NCBI GenBank assembly: GCA_944323505.1
Contig: CALUST010000007.1
Location: 1 to 64,000 of the forward strand
DNA: 64,000 nt
Source of the DNA: an uncultured Bacteroidales bacterium
GTDB taxonomy: Bacteria; Bacteroidota; Bacteroidia; Bacteroidales; UBA932
Direction: 5' to 3'
Below the pieces are notes generated by a model. That model did no database searches. It worked only from the letters and a program-made list of their open reading frames with translations, and was not told where the DNA came from. Below, piece by piece: positions 1 through 9,907 of the stretch. The translations under genes and the position numbers were made by a program. Each line of letters opens with the position of its first letter. The first letter of the stretch is position 1.

Positions 1-2
1 CC

Positions 3-3000
3 TCAGGAACCACCTATTATGCGGTGGCTAACGCAGAGGGTCGTTTTGCAATCAACGGTATGCGTACCGGCGGTCCTTATTCTGTAGAGGTGAGCTGCCT
101 CGGATATCAGACCGTGACCTACACGGACATCACCCTCCAGCTCGCTGATTCCTACCAGTTGACGGCGAATCTTGCCGAGGACAACGAAATGCTGTCAGAG
201 GCCATCGTGGTGTCTACCGCAGCGTCAAGACTCTCCAACGAGAGGGCAGGCGCAGCCACGAACATCTCCAACGACCAGATTATCGCCCTCCCTACCGTAA
301 GCAGGAGCATCGAGGACGTGACCAGGCTCTCTCCCTATGGAGGAAACGGCATGACCTTCGCCGGAGCTGACGGCCGTACCGCCAACTTCACCGTGGACGG
401 TGCCAACTTCAACAACAACTTCGGTCTGAGCGACGGTCTCCCCGGAGGCGGCAACCCCATCTCCCTCGACGCCATCGAGGAGCTCCAGGTTGTGATCTCC
501 CCCTATGACGTACGTCAGACCAACTTCATCGGCGGTGGTGTGAACGCCATCACCAAGTCAGGTACCAACACATTCAAGGGATCTGCCTACATCTATCACA
601 GAAACGAGAATATGCGTGGAAATGCCGTTGACGGCTCGGATATCTCAGGAGCTCGTGCGACAGACAGGATGACCACCTACGGTGCTACTCTCGGCGGACC
701 TATCGTGAAGAACAAGCTCTTCTTCTTCGTCAACTACGAGTACTCCAAGGTGCCTACAATCGCAAACCGTTGGATGGCCTCCACAGACGGGGAGAAGGAT
801 GCCGATGCCTACATCTCAAGGACAACTGTAGCGGACCTTCAAAAGGCCTCGCAATTCGTGAAGGAAAAATACGGGTATGACACAGGCTCATACAGCAGTT
901 TCCCTGCAGACGAGAGCAACCAGAAGATTCTCGTGCGTCTGGACTGGAACATTGCCCAGAACCATCATCTGGCTCTCCGTTACAACTACACCCAGAACAG
1001 GGGATGGAATGCACCTAACAAGTCTTCTTCAGACTGTGAGACACGTACGGTATATGCCCGTATGTCAGAGTATTCGATGTCTTTCGCAAACTCGATGTAC
1101 TCGATGGACAATCTCGTGCATTCAGTCTCGCTCGACCTGAACAGCCGCATCAGCGACAGGCTCTCAAACCAGTTGCTTGCCACCTTCTCCAAACTCGATG
1201 ATGTCAGGGGTACCAACTCCGATGTGTTCCCGTTCATCGATATTCTCGACGGCACGGGTACCATCACTCCTTATATGTCTCTCGGATATGAACTCTTCAC
1301 CTACAACAACGGCGTGCACAACACTGTGGCCAATGTGAAGGATGACCTCACTTTCTATGCCGGGACGCACAAACTCACTGCAGGTGTAAGTTACGAGTAT
1401 CAGATGGCTGACAACAGTTATATGAGAAACGGTACCGGATATTACCGCTACAACAGCCTTGATGATTTCATCAATGGCGCAGCTCCTGAGACAGTCTGCC
1501 TCACTTACGGATATGACGGTGAGGACAATCCTGCTGCAAGGGTGCGTTTCCACAAGGTCGGCGTCTATGCCCAGGACGAGTGGACTCCTACCGAAAAGTT
1601 CATGCTCACATACGGTGTCCGTCTGGACGGGCTGTTCTTTGACAATGCAGACCTTATGACAAATGCAGCCATCAAGGAACTCGACTACAACGGCCGTCAC
1701 GTCGACACCGGACTCTGGCCTTCAGGCAAGATATCCGTTTCACCTCGTGTAGGTTTCACATGGGATATCTTCGGAGACAAGAGCTTCAAGTTCCGTGGAG
1801 GTACAGGTCTCTTCTCAGGACGTCTCCCTCTTGTGTTCTTCACGAATATGCCTACCAACTCAGGTATGGTTCAGAACAATGCCAAGATCCAGGCTGGTGA
1901 CCCTCTTCTTGCAAGTTTTGCAGGCGGACTTGTTACTGATGCCAACGGACGTCCTACCATCGAGGCTCTCCGCGACAAGATGCACAGCCTCGACCAGTCA
2001 AAATTCCCTCTGAGCATCACTCCTGAAGACGGAGTGGCAGGTTCTTCATTCGCCGCTGTTGACCGCAAGTTCAAGATGCCTCAGGTATGGAAGACCTCAG
2101 TCGCTCTCGACTATGCATTCCCGACATCGTTCCCGATGAGCCTCTCCGGAGAGTTCATCTTCAACAAGACTGTCAACGGAGTCTGCATCTCCAACTGGAA
2201 TGTGATGCCGGTTGACGGGTTCACAAGGCTCAACGGTCCTGACAACAGGCCGATGTATCCGGAGAAGCACACATACACCGACACAGATGCATTTGTGCTT
2301 ACCAACACCAACAAGGGATACGGTTACTCTGCGAACATGACGTTCAACATCTCTCCGATTGATGGTCTTGACTTCACAGCATCCTATACACATCTTGTAT
2401 CCAAGGAACTCACAGGTATGCCTGGTTCTGATGCATCCAGCGCATTCACTTACATCCCGACAGTGGACGGTCCTAACAACCCGGCACTCCACAACTCTTC
2501 TTATGTGACTCCGGACAGGTTCTTCGCTTCCCTCACCTACAGGAACAAGAGCAACACATTCAGCCTGTTCTATGAGACATGGAGAGGCGGATACAACTAC
2601 ACTTATATGTTCGACGGTGACTTCAACGGCGACGGATACAACTACGACGTCATCTACATCCCTAATACAAAAGACGAACTCCAGTTCGTATCTGATGAGG
2701 ACAGGGACCGCTTCTGGGCATACGTGGAGAACGACAAGTATCTCAGAAGGCACAAAGGCGAGTATGCTGAGGCCTACAGCGTATATTCTCCTTGGGTGCA
2801 CAGACTCGATCTTCACTATGCGCATGACTTCAAGGTACGTATCGGCAAGACGATGAACACCCTCCAGTTGAGTTTCGATGTGAAGAATCTCCTCAACCTC
2901 TTCAATTCTTCATGGGGAGTGTCAAAGCAGATGAATCCGAAACTCAATTCAGGACGTATCCTTACCTGCGACCATATCAATGCTGACGGAGTGCCGGTAT

Positions 3001-3107
3001 TCAGCACCAACAGCGCAGTGGGAGCCAATACCGAGACCTGGACATACTACCATGACATAGGACAGTGCTGGTATGCCCAGATAGGTATCAAGTATATGTT
3101 CAATTAA
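3..3107 (+). CDS. Oar-like TonB-dependent receptor (5' end outside window)
   Basis: The frame is open to the left edge of the window, so the gene starts upstream; about 1034 codons are visible and a GTG at 24 is only an internal codon. The first ~60 visible residues are the end of a carboxypeptidase-regulatory-like beta-sandwich domain (motif GPYSVEVSCLGYQ). A plug domain follows (residues ~85-200, with FTVDGANFNNNFG and GGGVNAITKSGTN), then a large beta-barrel ending in an aromatic residue (KYMFN). This layout is typical of Oar/OmpA-related TonB-dependent outer-membrane proteins rather than SusC proper. Such proteins move substrates across the outer membrane using TonB energy; the substrate here cannot be read from sequence. 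A lipoprotein gene begins 20 bases downstream, so the two are probably co-transcribed. Confidence 0.9.
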   Translation, partial: SGTTYYAVANAEGRFAINGMRTGGPYSVEVSCLGYQTVTYTDITLQLADSYQLTANLAEDNEMLSEAIVVSTAASRLSNERAGAATNISNDQIIALPTVSRSIEDVTRLSPYGGNGMTFAGADGRTANFTVDGANFNNNFGLSDGLPGGGNPISLDAIEELQVVISPYDVRQTNFIGGGVNAITKSGTNTFKGSAYIYHRNENMRGNAVDGSDISGARATDRMTTYGATLGGPIVKNKLFFFVNYEYSKVPTIANRWMASTDGEKDADAYISRTTVADLQKASQFVKEKYGYDTGSYSSFPADESNQKILVRLDWNIAQNHHLALRYNYTQNRGWNAPNKSSSDCETRTVYARMSEYSMSFANSMYSMDNLVHSVSLDLNSRISDRLSNQLLATFSKLDDVRGTNSDVFPFIDILDGTGTITPYMSLGYELFTYNNGVHNTVANVKDDLTFYAGTHKLTAGVSYEYQMADNSYMRNGTGYYRYNSLDDFINGAAPETVCLTYGYDGEDNPAARVRFHKVGVYAQDEWTPTEKFMLTYGVRLDGLFFDNADLMTNAAIKELDYNGRHVDTGLWPSGKISVSPRVGFTWDIFGDKSFKFRGGTGLFSGRLPLVFFTNMPTNSGMVQNNAKIQAGDPLLASFAGGLVTDANGRPTIEALRDKMHSLDQSKFPLSITPEDGVAGSSFAAVDRKFKMPQVWKTSVALDYAFPTSFPMSLSGEFIFNKTVNGVCISNWNVMPVDGFTRLNGPDNRPMYPEKHTYTDTDAFVLTNTNKGYGYSANMTFNISPIDGLDFTASYTHLVSKELTGMPGSDASSAFTYIPTVDGPNNPALHNSSYVTPDRFFASLTYRNKSNTFSLFYETWRGGYNYTYMFDGDFNGDGYNYDVIYIPNTKDELQFVSDEDRDRFWAYVENDKYLRRHKGEYAEAYSVYSPWVHRLDLHYAHDFKVRIGKTMNTLQLSFDVKNLLNLFNSSWGVSKQMNPKLNSGRILTCDHINADGVPVFSTNSAVGANTETWTYYHDIGQCWYAQIGIKYMFN

Positions 3108-3127
3108 TCCTATTAAAGTCTGAATAT

Positions 3128-4792
3128 ATGAAAATGACAAGAATATTGGCAACCTTGGCTTCAGGGGTAGTCCTGCTTGCCGGTTGTGCAAAGGAATACG
3201 AGGTCTCATATCTTGATGAGATCCAGCTTTCCCAGACATTCGTCAGCATCCCTGCAGAGGGAGGTTCGGTGACTGTCGATGTGAATGCCGCTGTGGACTG
3301 GTCCTTTGACAAACTCTTCGAGACAAAAGAGCAGTTGAAAGACAACAACGGCAATGTGGTATATGAGGATCATGAGGCTGTGATGGTATATTCTGCCACC
3401 CCTGAATGGCTTTCTCTTGACAAGGAGTCAGCGGCAGCCGGTGAGACTACAATCACCTTCAAAGCTGATGATAACGGCGGTGTAGGCCGCGAGGCGAAGC
3501 TCGTCATCCTGGCAGGGTCAAAATTCCAGAACATCACTGTGAGACAGGGCGAGATGACTGCCTCTGTGGCGACTGTAAAAGACGTCTTTGACGGGGCGGA
3601 CGGCCAGTCATTCATTGTGACAGGTACCTGCTCCCGCATTGCAAATACCGAGTACGGAAACTGGTATATGACAGACGAGAGCACTGACGAGGAACTCTAT
3701 ATCTACGGTACGGTTGACGAGACAGGCAGTTACAACTGGTCAGCCTTCAATATTGAAGTCGGTGACCTTGTGACAGTAAGAGGTTCAAAGACCACTTATG
3801 GCAGTACTGTCGAGCTTGTCGATGCCAAATTCGTGGAGGTTGAGAAATCCCTTCTCCAGGGGGTCGAGACTGACTTTATCTTCGATTCCAAGGGCGGTAC
3901 AGCAGAAGCAGAGTTCATTGTCAAGGGCTCAGGCATTAACTATGACGCCCTTACTGACGAGCAGTCATGGATAAGCATTGTCAGCATTGAGGAGAAAAAG
4001 GCTGAGAAAGAGGATGAGGAAGACCTTACTGTAGTGAAACTCAGCGTCTCTCCTTTGGTCGACAAGACTGTCAGGAGGTCAACATCCGTACCGTTCAAAT
4101 GCGGGTCATCCGTGGTGTCTGTGAACATCCTCCAGTATCCGGATCCGGTTGCGAACATATCGGAGGTATTCGATGGAATCGCCTATAATACTGCCGAGGA
4201 AAACAAGGACAACCCTAAGAAGTATTTCACGGTTGAGGGACAGATAGTTGCTGTCTGCTCGAACGGGTTCATCCTTTCAAAGGACAATGACATGATCTTT
4301 GTATATGCCGGTGATTTCTATAACGATTTCAAGGGCAAGGAAGGCTACAGTGTACGTGTCTGCGGTATGGCAGATGCCTATAATGCAGGTCCTCAGCTCG
4401 GGTCAGTGGATTTTGTCACCATCCTTGCGGAGGGTAAGGTAGAGGAGCCGATTCCTGTAGACCTCAATGCGAAGAAGACAGTCGAAGGAAAGGAAAGTGT
4501 CGCTATTGACGATGTGAAGGCGGACGAGGATAGCGGTCTGCTTGACATAACATATATCAAGGCGACCGGAACTCTCTCGGATCCTTATCACAATCTTTCT
4601 CTTGAGGGTGCAAGCACTGCTCTCGCATTCTATGGCAACAAGGCTTTCGACCTCGATGCATATTGCGACTATTGCAACAAGGGTGAGACCAAGAAGACCA
4701 TCACTGTGAAAGGATATTATATGTCGATACAGTCCGGCAGGGTCAACTTTGTCGTGACAGCCATCGAGCCTGAGCTCGAAGACGAGAAATAA
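3128..4792 (+). CDS. lipoprotein with BACON and OB-fold domains
   Basis: The ATG at 3128 was chosen because it begins a clean lipoprotein signal (MKMTRILATLASGVVLLAGC, lipid cysteine 20); an in-frame start at 3065 would lie inside the upstream receptor gene. The 554-residue protein appears modular. A BACON-type beta-sandwich (~33-140) is followed by an OB-fold-like module (~145-240, with DVFDGADGQSFIVTGTCSRI), a second BACON-like stretch (~248-360) and further OB-like modules (~365-554). BACON and such OB-fold (DUF5689-like) modules are common in Bacteroidota surface lipoproteins and are thought to bind polymers. It sits 20 bases after an Oar-type TonB receptor, so I infer it is the surface partner of that receptor. 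Domain names come from pattern recognition, not a search. Confidence 0.75.
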   Translation: MKMTRILATLASGVVLLAGCAKEYEVSYLDEIQLSQTFVSIPAEGGSVTVDVNAAVDWSFDKLFETKEQLKDNNGNVVYEDHEAVMVYSATPEWLSLDKESAAAGETTITFKADDNGGVGREAKLVILAGSKFQNITVRQGEMTASVATVKDVFDGADGQSFIVTGTCSRIANTEYGNWYMTDESTDEELYIYGTVDETGSYNWSAFNIEVGDLVTVRGSKTTYGSTVELVDAKFVEVEKSLLQGVETDFIFDSKGGTAEAEFIVKGSGINYDALTDEQSWISIVSIEEKKAEKEDEEDLTVVKLSVSPLVDKTVRRSTSVPFKCGSSVVSVNILQYPDPVANISEVFDGIAYNTAEENKDNPKKYFTVEGQIVAVCSNGFILSKDNDMIFVYAGDFYNDFKGKEGYSVRVCGMADAYNAGPQLGSVDFVTILAEGKVEEPIPVDLNAKKTVEGKESVAIDDVKADEDSGLLDITYIKATGTLSDPYHNLSLEGASTALAFYGNKAFDLDAYCDYCNKGETKKTITVKGYYMSIQSGRVNFVVTAIEPELEDEK

Positions 4793-4817
4793 TATTCGCA
4801 CAAGACACATTTATGAA

Positions 4818-4846
4818 GGGGCGCCCGTCCAAGGCGCTCCTTTTTT
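4818..4846 (+). terminator. Rho-independent terminator after the BACON lipoprotein
   Basis: An 8-bp stem (GGGGCGCC / GGCGCTCC, one G-T pair) with a 7-base loop is followed directly by six T. It lies 25 bases past the lipoprotein stop. Confidence 0.85.
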
Positions 4847-4870
4847 ATTTCCCCTTTCCTCCAAAATCCA

Positions 4871-4878
4871 TATCTTTG
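4871..4878 (+). promoter_or_regulatory. possible -7 box (TATCTTTG)
   Basis: Matches the Bacteroidota -7 consensus TAnnTTTG. It lies 90 bases upstream of the small gene at 4968. No good -33 TTG is visible, so the call is tentative. Confidence 0.4.
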
Positions 4879-4967
4879 CCTCAGATTGTCGTTATCGTGG
4901 AGGATGAGGTATGAGCGAGTTATAGAATTGATACGGGAACTTTGTGCGATAGCCGAAAAATTATGAT

Positions 4968-5258
4968 ATGGATTCTTTTTTAAAGGAGGCGGATGCCGTG
5001 AGGACTTTGTATGATGCGGCGCGGGATTCTTATGCCGAGGCAGTGCGTCTCAGGCAGGCAGCCCGCTTTGGTGAGGCAGTCAATGCTTTTGCTGCAGCGG
5101 CAGAAACTGCGGACATGGCGCTTGATTCTGGCTCTGCCGGCCAGGCACAGGAAGATACAATAAAAGCCCTGCAGGAGATTCGCAGCAGGGCTTTGGCTTC
5201 CATCGGACTGATAAGGGAGATAAACGGCTTCGTCAATACGGATCTGATGAACCCGTGA
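4968..5258 (+). CDS. small helical protein of unknown function
   Basis: A 96-residue protein starting at ATG 4968. I do not recognise a family. It is rich in Ala, Glu and Arg with no signal peptide or membrane segment, and reads as two or three alpha-helices (for example AVRLRQAARFGEAVNAFAAA), reminiscent of a single TPR-like helical hairpin. It is likely cytoplasmic. A terminator lies before it and a convergent beta-barrel gene after it, with a 26-base gap, so it appears to be a single-gene unit. The helical pattern and an upstream -7 box support it being real, but conservation has not been checked. Confidence 0.55.
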   Translation: MDSFLKEADAVRTLYDAARDSYAEAVRLRQAARFGEAVNAFAAAAETADMALDSGSAGQAQEDTIKALQEIRSRALASIGLIREINGFVNTDLMNP

Positions 5259-5284
5259 TCACCGCCCAAGTCCGTTTTATGCAC

Positions 5285-5746
5285 TCAGAATCTGTAACGA
5301 ACTGAGATTGAAGGAATAAATCCGAACATTCCTTCTGTGAAGAAGGATGCACCACCGCTCCAGGCATAGAGCCCGAACTGAGGCTTGAGATCAACCGCCA
5401 GTTGGAGGGGGAACTCGAATGTGTATTCAAGACCGACCTGTCCCTGTATGGCAATACTTGCTCCCCTGTTGAATCCGAGAGCCACACCGGGACCGGCATA
5501 GATACCCCACTTTCCTTCATTTGTCCATGCAGGTTGTGCAATCATGAAATTATAGGTTGAGGAAATGTCGAAGCTGTTGAATCCGAATGTTCCGAGGTTG
5601 GCTTCCACGAAATTCTCCCCGCCGAGGTTGTGCTGATAACTGATTTCAGTGTTCCATCCCCATCTGATACCGATGGCTTTCGGTTGTGCTGTTGCAGCGA
5701 ATGCCATACCGAGCATCATGGCTGCAATCAATAAGAATCTTTTCAT
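5285..5746 (-). CDS. small outer-membrane beta-barrel protein
   Basis: The start at 5746 gives a 153-residue protein with a standard signal peptide (MKRFLLIAAMMLGMAFAATAQ). The mature part alternates polar and hydrophobic residues with many Gly, Tyr and Phe (EISYQHNLGG, GIYAGPGVALGF, GQVGLEYTFEF) and ends in ISVRYRF, an aromatic C-terminus expected of an outer-membrane barrel recognised by Bam. Its size fits an eight-stranded OmpX- or OmpW-like barrel. The role is unknown. It is a monocistronic unit with its own -7 box at 5784-5791. Confidence 0.75.
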   Translation of the reverse strand: MKRFLLIAAMMLGMAFAATAQPKAIGIRWGWNTEISYQHNLGGENFVEANLGTFGFNSFDISSTYNFMIAQPAWTNEGKWGIYAGPGVALGFNRGASIAIQGQVGLEYTFEFPLQLAVDLKPQFGLYAWSGGASFFTEGMFGFIPSISVRYRF

Positions 5747-5783
5747 ATCAATCATATTTAATGTTGTGTCGATACATATTATA

Positions 5784-5791
5784 CAAATATA
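5784..5791 (-). promoter_or_regulatory. -7 box (TATATTTG) for the small barrel gene
   Basis: Matches TAnnTTTG on the minus strand, 38 bases upstream of the ATG at 5746. The -33 element is not evident. Confidence 0.5.
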
Positions 5792-5841
5792 GTGTTTTGT
5801 GTCGGCAATTCCTAACATGGACAGGCAAAACTGCGCCCCTC

Positions 5842-6744
5842 TCAGACGAGTCTGAACTTTTTCACCTGTGTCTCAAGCACGTGGGACCATGGCCTTGCCG
5901 CGCGGCTTTTCCCGGCGAGCCTGATTATCTCGGTGACATACGGATCCCCGAGGGCGGACAGGCGGGACATGTTGTCCGCGCACAGCCTTTCCAGCAGGTC
6001 GTGGAAGTCGCCCCCGTGGTCAGGGTGTCTCAGATGTGCCATCTCATGCAGCAGGACATAGTCGCATACGGGTTCCGGAAGCCGTATGAGGTTGAGATTG
6101 AGGTTGATGTTGCCTCTGGTGGAGCAGCTGCCCCAGTTGGAGACGTTGTGCTTGATGGTGACAGTGCCGTATCTGAATCCGTATCTGGAGGCAAGCAGGG
6201 CGAATCTTGCCGGCAGCAGGGTCTTGGCCTCGTCACGGAGTATCTTCAGCAGCGCGTTCCTGAGGATTTCAGAGAGAGCCTCGCTCCCCTCTGCCGGGGC
6301 GTTGTCCGGATAGCGGACTGTTTTCTCTGAGACCGGCCTGTCGGGACTCAGGAAGAGGCGGCCTGTGTCCTGGACATCCTCTATTGTCTCCGTCGAGATG
6401 CTGATGCGGAGCCTGCCGTCTTGTCTCGCGGCGGCCGGAGTGTCGCGGACAAAGGTTATCCTTGACAGAAGGGTGCTGACAACCACCCCGTCATGCAGGG
6501 GCGGAATTGCAAATCCTGCCTGCTCGGCACTGTCCTGCCGCTCTTTCTGTCTTGCAAGCACAGACCGGACCCAGTCCCTCTTCTGCAGATAGAACCTCAT
6601 CCCGTCATCATATCTCATGAACCACGGGATGCTGACGGATATTCCTCTCGAAGGATGGACACGCAGATTTATCCTTCTGCTTCTGGACGTCTTCCTGAAT
6701 CTCACCTCCCCGATGTCGGGGTCATTGTATATTTTTTCTTTCAT
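5842..6744 (-). CDS. YgjP/SprT-like zinc metallopeptidase domain protein
   Basis: A 300-residue protein with the YgjP-type (DUF45) layout. The N-terminal beta-rich part (RSRRINLRVHPSRGISVSIP) is typical, and the C-terminal zinc-protease core carries HEMAH (His233 and His237) followed by HPDHGGDFHDLLE. The conserved RYGFRYG and NWGSCSTRGNINLN segments precede the active site. Family members are usually about 230-240 residues; the extra length is a poorly conserved stretch around residues 75-170. No signal peptide, so cytoplasmic. Substrates of this family are unclear; many are annotated as metal-dependent hydrolases. It is divergent from rpsO. Confidence 0.85.
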   Translation of the reverse strand: MKEKIYNDPDIGEVRFRKTSRSRRINLRVHPSRGISVSIPWFMRYDDGMRFYLQKRDWVRSVLARQKERQDSAEQAGFAIPPLHDGVVVSTLLSRITFVRDTPAAARQDGRLRISISTETIEDVQDTGRLFLSPDRPVSEKTVRYPDNAPAEGSEALSEILRNALLKILRDEAKTLLPARFALLASRYGFRYGTVTIKHNVSNWGSCSTRGNINLNLNLIRLPEPVCDYVLLHEMAHLRHPDHGGDFHDLLERLCADNMSRLSALGDPYVTEIIRLAGKSRAARPWSHVLETQVKKFRLV

Positions 6745-6788
6745 CCGGGCTCTTTCCGTAATTTTTCAGGATTATTTTATCCCAAAGG

Positions 6789-6819
6789 TTTGTTTAATCG
6801 GATTTTATGTCTAAATTTG
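6789..6819 (+). promoter_or_regulatory. consensus promoter for rpsO
   Basis: TTTG at 6789-6792, a 19-base spacer, then TAAATTTG at 6812-6819: a full match to the Bacteroidota housekeeping promoter. The rpsO ATG lies 70 bases downstream, leaving room for the S15 autoregulatory leader known in other bacteria; I cannot assign its fold. Confidence 0.8.
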
Positions 6820-6888
6820 TGCCGCTTATTTCCCCTGACGGGACAAATATGCGATAATTTTTTATCAACTCACTAATCTTTTTGCAAA

Positions 6889-7164
6889 ATGGCTGAATAT
6901 TTACAGGCTGAAAAGAAGCAGGAGATTTTCGCGAAGTACGGAAAGTCTAATACAGACACCGGCTCTCCAGAGAGTCAAGTTGCTCTATTTTCCTACCGTA
7001 TCGCTCATCTTACCGAGCACCTCAAGACCAACAAGAAGGATCATGTGACCCGTCTTTCGTTGCTGAAGCTTGTCGGTAAGAGACGTCGCCTCCTTGACTA
7101 CCTCAAGGAAAAAGACATCGAGAGATACAGAACTATCGTCAAAGAGCTTGGTCTCCGTCGATAA
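6889..7164 (+). CDS. rpsO: 30S ribosomal protein S15
   Basis: A 91-residue protein, the usual length for S15. It carries the family signature [29 protein letters not shown], shown here only in part: [14 protein letters not shown] and HLKTNKKDH, then RRLLDYLK and IVKELGLRR at the end. S15 binds 16S rRNA early in assembly of the platform of the small subunit. The gene precedes pnp, the same order as in many bacteria. A hairpin with a T-run separates the two. Confidence 0.98.
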   Translation: MAEYLQAEKKQEIFAKYGKSNTDTGSPESQVALFSYRIAHLTEHLKTNKKDHVTRLSLLKLVGKRRRLLDYLKEKDIERYRTIVKELGLRR

Positions 7165-7185
7165 ACGATACAATAAGTAGGATAG

Positions 7186-7218
7186 AAGGGGGATTCCTGT
7201 ATGGATTACCCCCTTTTT
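7186..7218 (+). terminator. hairpin with T-run between rpsO and pnp
   Basis: AAGGGGG and CCCCCTTTTT are paired around a 16-base loop, 22 bases past the rpsO stop. It may end rpsO transcripts, or act as a processing or attenuation site in an rpsO-pnp transcript, as in E. coli. Confidence 0.7.
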
Positions 7219-7351
7219 CATGGGAAAAGATTTTGGTCCCTGCTTACAAACGACCTGCGGCAGGCATCAGATACAATATATATTTACGAAGTACGAGGAA
7301 ACAGTATTATTAATCAACTTCCATAGGGGAAGGCAGGTCGAAAGGAAATTC

Positions 7352-9721
7352 ATGAATATTATCAACAAAAGGATCGAATTATCCGACGGAAGGGTAATCG
7401 AAATCGAAACGGGGAAACTTGCAAAGCAGGCAGACGGCTCTGTAGTCGTGAAGATGGGAGGAACGATGCTCCTCGCCTGCGTGACTTGCGCAAAGGATGC
7501 AAAAGAGGATGTGGACTTCATGCCGCTCCAGGTGGACTATAAGGAAAAGTTCGCTTCGGCAGGAAGGTTTCCCGGCGGTTTCATGAAGCGTGAAGGAAAG
7601 GCATCGGACGCCGAAATCCTTACCGCAAGACTTGTGGACAGGGCGCTCAGGCCGCTTTTCCCTGAGGACTTCCACGCAGAAGTATATGTCACAATCAATC
7701 TTATCTCGGCAGAGAAGGATATCCAGCCGGATGCCCTTGCAGGACTTGCAGCATCATCCGCCCTTGCGGTGAGCGACATACCTTTCGGAGGCCCGATCTC
7801 CGAAGTCAGGGTAGCCAGAGTCGGCGGGCAGCTGAAAATCAACCCTGGATTCAGCGAGATGGCAGATGCAGACATCGATCTTATGGTGGCTGCGACATAC
7901 GACAACATTATGATGGTAGAAGGCGAGATGAAGGAAGTGAGCGAGGCGGAGATGCTCGAAGCCATCAAATTTGCCCATGAGGAGATCAAGAAGCACTGCA
8001 AGGTGCAGATGGAACTCATGGAAGAGGCAGGCAAGACTGTTAAGAGGACTTACTGCCATGAGGAGAATGACGAGGAACTCCGCAAGGCTGTTGAGGCATT
8101 CTGCTATGACAGATGCTATGCGATAGCCAAGTCAGGCTCTGCAAAGCATGAGAGGTCTGATGCTTTCGATGCCCTCAAGGAGGAATTCTACGAGACTCTT
8201 CCGGAAGAGGACAGGGAAGCCAAGAGGATGATGGTCGAGAGATACTATCATGCTGTCGAGAAGGCTGCAATGAGAAATATGATTCTCGATGAAGGTGTCC
8301 GTCTTGACGGAAGAAGCACGACACAGATACGTCCTATATGGTGCGAGGCCGGGTATCTCCCGTGCGCACATGGCTCTGCCATATTCACCAGAGGCGAGAC
8401 CCAGTCTCTCTCCACTGTGACACTCGGCACCAAACTCGATATGAAGGAGCTTGACGAGGTGCTTGTGCAGGGCTCAGAGCAGTTTGTGCTGCACTACAAC
8501 TTCCCTCCGTTCTCGACCGGCGAGGCCAAGGCGCAGAGAGGTGTGGGACGTCGTGAGATAGGACATGGCAACCTCGCATGGAGGGCACTCAAGCCGATGG
8601 TCCCGCTTGCTCCGGAGAACCCGTATGCAGTGCGCGTCGTATCTGATATCCTTGAGTCAAACGGCTCGTCATCCATGGCGACAGTCTGCGCAGGCTGCCT
8701 TGCACTCATGGATGCCGGTGTCAAGATCAAGAAACCTGTGGCAGGTATCGCCATGGGACTTATCACGGACGAGAAGAACCCTAACGACAGGTATGCCATC
8801 CTGAGCGACATCCTCGGAGATGAGGACCATCTCGGAGACATGGACTTCAAGGTGACAGGTACAAAGGACGGCATTACTGCCACACAGATGGATATAAAGG
8901 TGGACGGTCTCTCATACGATGTCCTCGAGAAGGCTCTTGAGCAGGCCCGTCAGGGCAGGATGCACATCATGGGCGAGATGATGAAGTGCATCAGCGAGCC
9001 GCGTGCCGACTACAAGCCGTTTGTTCCGCGTATCATCCAGATTAGGATTCCTGGCGAGTTCATCGGCGCTGTCATCGGCAAAGGCGGCGAGGTCATCCAG
9101 AAGATACAGAAGGAGACAGGTACTACAGTCACTATCACAGAGGAGAACAATAACGGGGTCAGCGAAGGAGTCGTTGACATATTCGGAGAGAACAAGGAGA
9201 ATATGGACAAGGCTCTGGAGTGGATCAACAACATCTGTGCAGTGCCTGAGGTCGGACAGGTGTACCATGGCAAGGTGGTATCCGTACTTGAGTTCGGTGC
9301 TTTCGTGGAGATTCTCCCTGGCAAGGAAGGACTCCTCCATATCTCCGAACTGGATTGGGGCAAGACAGACAAGGTGGAGGATATCGTCAATATCGGAGAC
9401 GAGATTGATGTCAAGCTCCTTGAGATAGACCCTAAGACAGGCAAGATGAGGCTTTCACGCAAGGCTCTCATCGAGAAGCCGGAAGGCTATGTCGAGCCTG
9501 AACGCAGACCTCGTCCTCAGAACGGGGATAAAGGACCGCGCCGTGACGGACGCAACGGACGCAGGGACGACAAGAGGACGGATGACCGTCGTCAGAAAGG
9601 TCCGCGCCGCGACAATGCCCGCAGACAGCCTAAGCCAGAGCACAATGCTGCAGGGGCTTACGACAGCGGATCTGATGCCGGCTTCGATACTCCGGACTAC
9701 AACAACCCTGACATATTCTGA
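7352..9721 (+). CDS. pnp: polyribonucleotide nucleotidyltransferase (PNPase)
   Basis: The ATG at 7352 was chosen over earlier in-frame codons because it begins the conserved N-terminus ([14 protein letters not shown]) and follows AAAGGAAATTC. The 789-residue product shows the full family order. Two RNase PH-like domains are separated by an all-helical linker; [11 protein letters not shown] and the [13 protein letters not shown] core of the second PH domain are present. A KH domain follows (~565-625, with [12 protein letters not shown]), then an S1 domain (~635-705, with [17 protein letters not shown]). The enzyme phosphorolytically degrades RNA 3'-5' in the cytoplasm as a trimer. The last ~75 residues form a basic Arg/Gly/Asp-rich low-complexity tail, probably disordered and RNA-binding. 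Such tails vary between species. Confidence 0.98.
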   Translation: MNIINKRIELSDGRVIEIETGKLAKQADGSVVVKMGGTMLLACVTCAKDAKEDVDFMPLQVDYKEKFASAGRFPGGFMKREGKASDAEILTARLVDRALRPLFPEDFHAEVYVTINLISAEKDIQPDALAGLAASSALAVSDIPFGGPISEVRVARVGGQLKINPGFSEMADADIDLMVAATYDNIMMVEGEMKEVSEAEMLEAIKFAHEEIKKHCKVQMELMEEAGKTVKRTYCHEENDEELRKAVEAFCYDRCYAIAKSGSAKHERSDAFDALKEEFYETLPEEDREAKRMMVERYYHAVEKAAMRNMILDEGVRLDGRSTTQIRPIWCEAGYLPCAHGSAIFTRGETQSLSTVTLGTKLDMKELDEVLVQGSEQFVLHYNFPPFSTGEAKAQRGVGRREIGHGNLAWRALKPMVPLAPENPYAVRVVSDILESNGSSSMATVCAGCLALMDAGVKIKKPVAGIAMGLITDEKNPNDRYAILSDILGDEDHLGDMDFKVTGTKDGITATQMDIKVDGLSYDVLEKALEQARQGRMHIMGEMMKCISEPRADYKPFVPRIIQIRIPGEFIGAVIGKGGEVIQKIQKETGTTVTITEENNNGVSEGVVDIFGENKENMDKALEWINNICAVPEVGQVYHGKVVSVLEFGAFVEILPGKEGLLHISELDWGKTDKVEDIVNIGDEIDVKLLEIDPKTGKMRLSRKALIEKPEGYVEPERRPRPQNGDKGPRRDGRNGRRDDKRTDDRRQKGPRRDNARRQPKPEHNAAGAYDSGSDAGFDTPDYNNPDIF

Positions 9722-9769
9722 TCAGGGATAAAAGACAATCGCACCTTGCATGAGGGGCTATGGTATGAG

Positions 9770-9806
9770 AAGAGGGACGGTCATGATTTGGCGCGTCCCT
9801 CTTTTC
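9770..9806 (+). terminator. Rho-independent terminator after pnp
   Basis: A perfect 10-bp stem AAGAGGGACG / CGTCCCTCTT closes around a 14-base loop and is followed by TT. It lies 49 bases past the pnp stop. Confidence 0.85.
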
Positions 9807-9876
9807 TGATATAATATAATTTGCTAAATTCGCGGCAGATACGGCGAATGAATCAATAATTGCATATTTATTCAAC

Positions 9877-9890
9877 TGCTGTCAACAGCA
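9877..9890. promoter_or_regulatory. short dyad TGCTGT-CA-ACAGCA
   Basis: A perfect 6-bp inverted repeat with a 2-base centre, 18 bases before the ATG of the frameshifted gene. It may be an operator or a leader hairpin. No regulator is identifiable. Confidence 0.3.
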
Positions 9891-9907
9891 ACCTAAAAAC
9901 AATTTTT

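Noticed and set aside
2097-2825. A 242-codon minus-strand frame inside the Oar-like receptor
   Set aside because: Composition is unlike real proteins of this genome and it is antisense to a conserved barrel.
3065-3127. Earlier in-frame start for the BACON lipoprotein
   Set aside because: It overlaps the receptor gene and would bury the lipoprotein signal peptide.
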